Source of the DNA: Chrysomallon squamiferum
Taxonomy: Eukaryota > Mollusca > Gastropoda > Neomphalida > Peltospiridae
Reading direction: 5' to 3'
NCBI GenBank assembly: GCA_012295275.1
Contig: CM022670.1
Location: 38,779,751-38,843,750, forward strand
Length of the DNA stretch: 64,000 nucleotides
Below the pieces are notes generated by a model. The model was not told the origin of the DNA. It saw only the letters and a program-made list of their open reading frames with translations, and made no database searches. Below, in pieces: positions 63,911 through 64,000 of the stretch. The first letter of the stretch is position 1; each line of letters begins with the position of its first letter. Position numbers and translations under genes: made by a program.

Positions 63911-64000
63911 TATAATGACAGTATATAATAATATAAACCAAAATTAAAAATAATTTAGGAAAATGTAACTGACATTATTAAAAGTGGATATTAGTTTCAT

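Noticed and set aside
1-64000. CRISPR arrays, bacterial operons, integrated viruses
   Set aside because: No spaced direct repeats of that type and no viral domains. The window is a eukaryotic chromosome segment throughout.

Overview
This is nuclear DNA of an animal. It is AT-rich and full of microsatellites, with intron-split genes, GT-AG splice junctions and a eukaryotic tRNA gene. An axonemal dynein subunit means the organism has motile cilia. I found no operons, viral genes or intact transposon ORFs. Gene content and style fit an invertebrate, and a lophotrochozoan such as a mollusc is my best guess, but nothing here fixes the phylum.

Layout from left to right. (1) 1226-1666 (+): a single-exon gene for a small one-pass membrane protein with KCNE/MinK-like topology, flanked by two copies of a SINE-like repeat and followed by a strong 75-nt hairpin. 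(2) 4484-7079 (+): a three-exon unknown gene whose product has a SILK-then-RVxF-like pair of possible protein phosphatase 1 docking motifs. (3) 8744-18323 (-): a complete ten-exon PAK1IP1 (Mak11) orthologue whose large sixth intron holds three 56-bp repeats with covarying stems and a long inverted repeat. (4) 21054-22628 (-): a short unrecognised gene. (5) 27560-31769 (+): a CREC-family (reticulocalbin-2-like) ER calcium-binding protein with two exons for EF-hand 2 that look mutually exclusive and an apparent 1-nt frameshift at the signal peptide. (6) 39015-39632 (-): a VMAC-like coiled-coil protein. (7) 42347-45380 (+): the histone chaperone ASF1, with a GC-AG first intron. (8) 48685-48756 (-): tRNA-Cys(GCA). 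(9) 49836 to beyond 63767 (+): the first 21 coding exons of DNAI3/WDR63, an axonemal dynein intermediate chain; its 3' end lies outside the window.

The genes are not functionally linked. They serve ribosome biogenesis (PAK1IP1), ER calcium handling (reticulocalbin), chromatin assembly (ASF1), the cytoskeleton (VMAC-like) and ciliary motility (DNAI3). Exon models were built by hand from splice sites, reading phase and remembered similarity to human proteins. The exon lengths of PAK1IP1 (1200 nt), ASF1 (726 nt) and DNAI3 (2536 nt) add up in frame, which supports those models. No alignment or database search was run.
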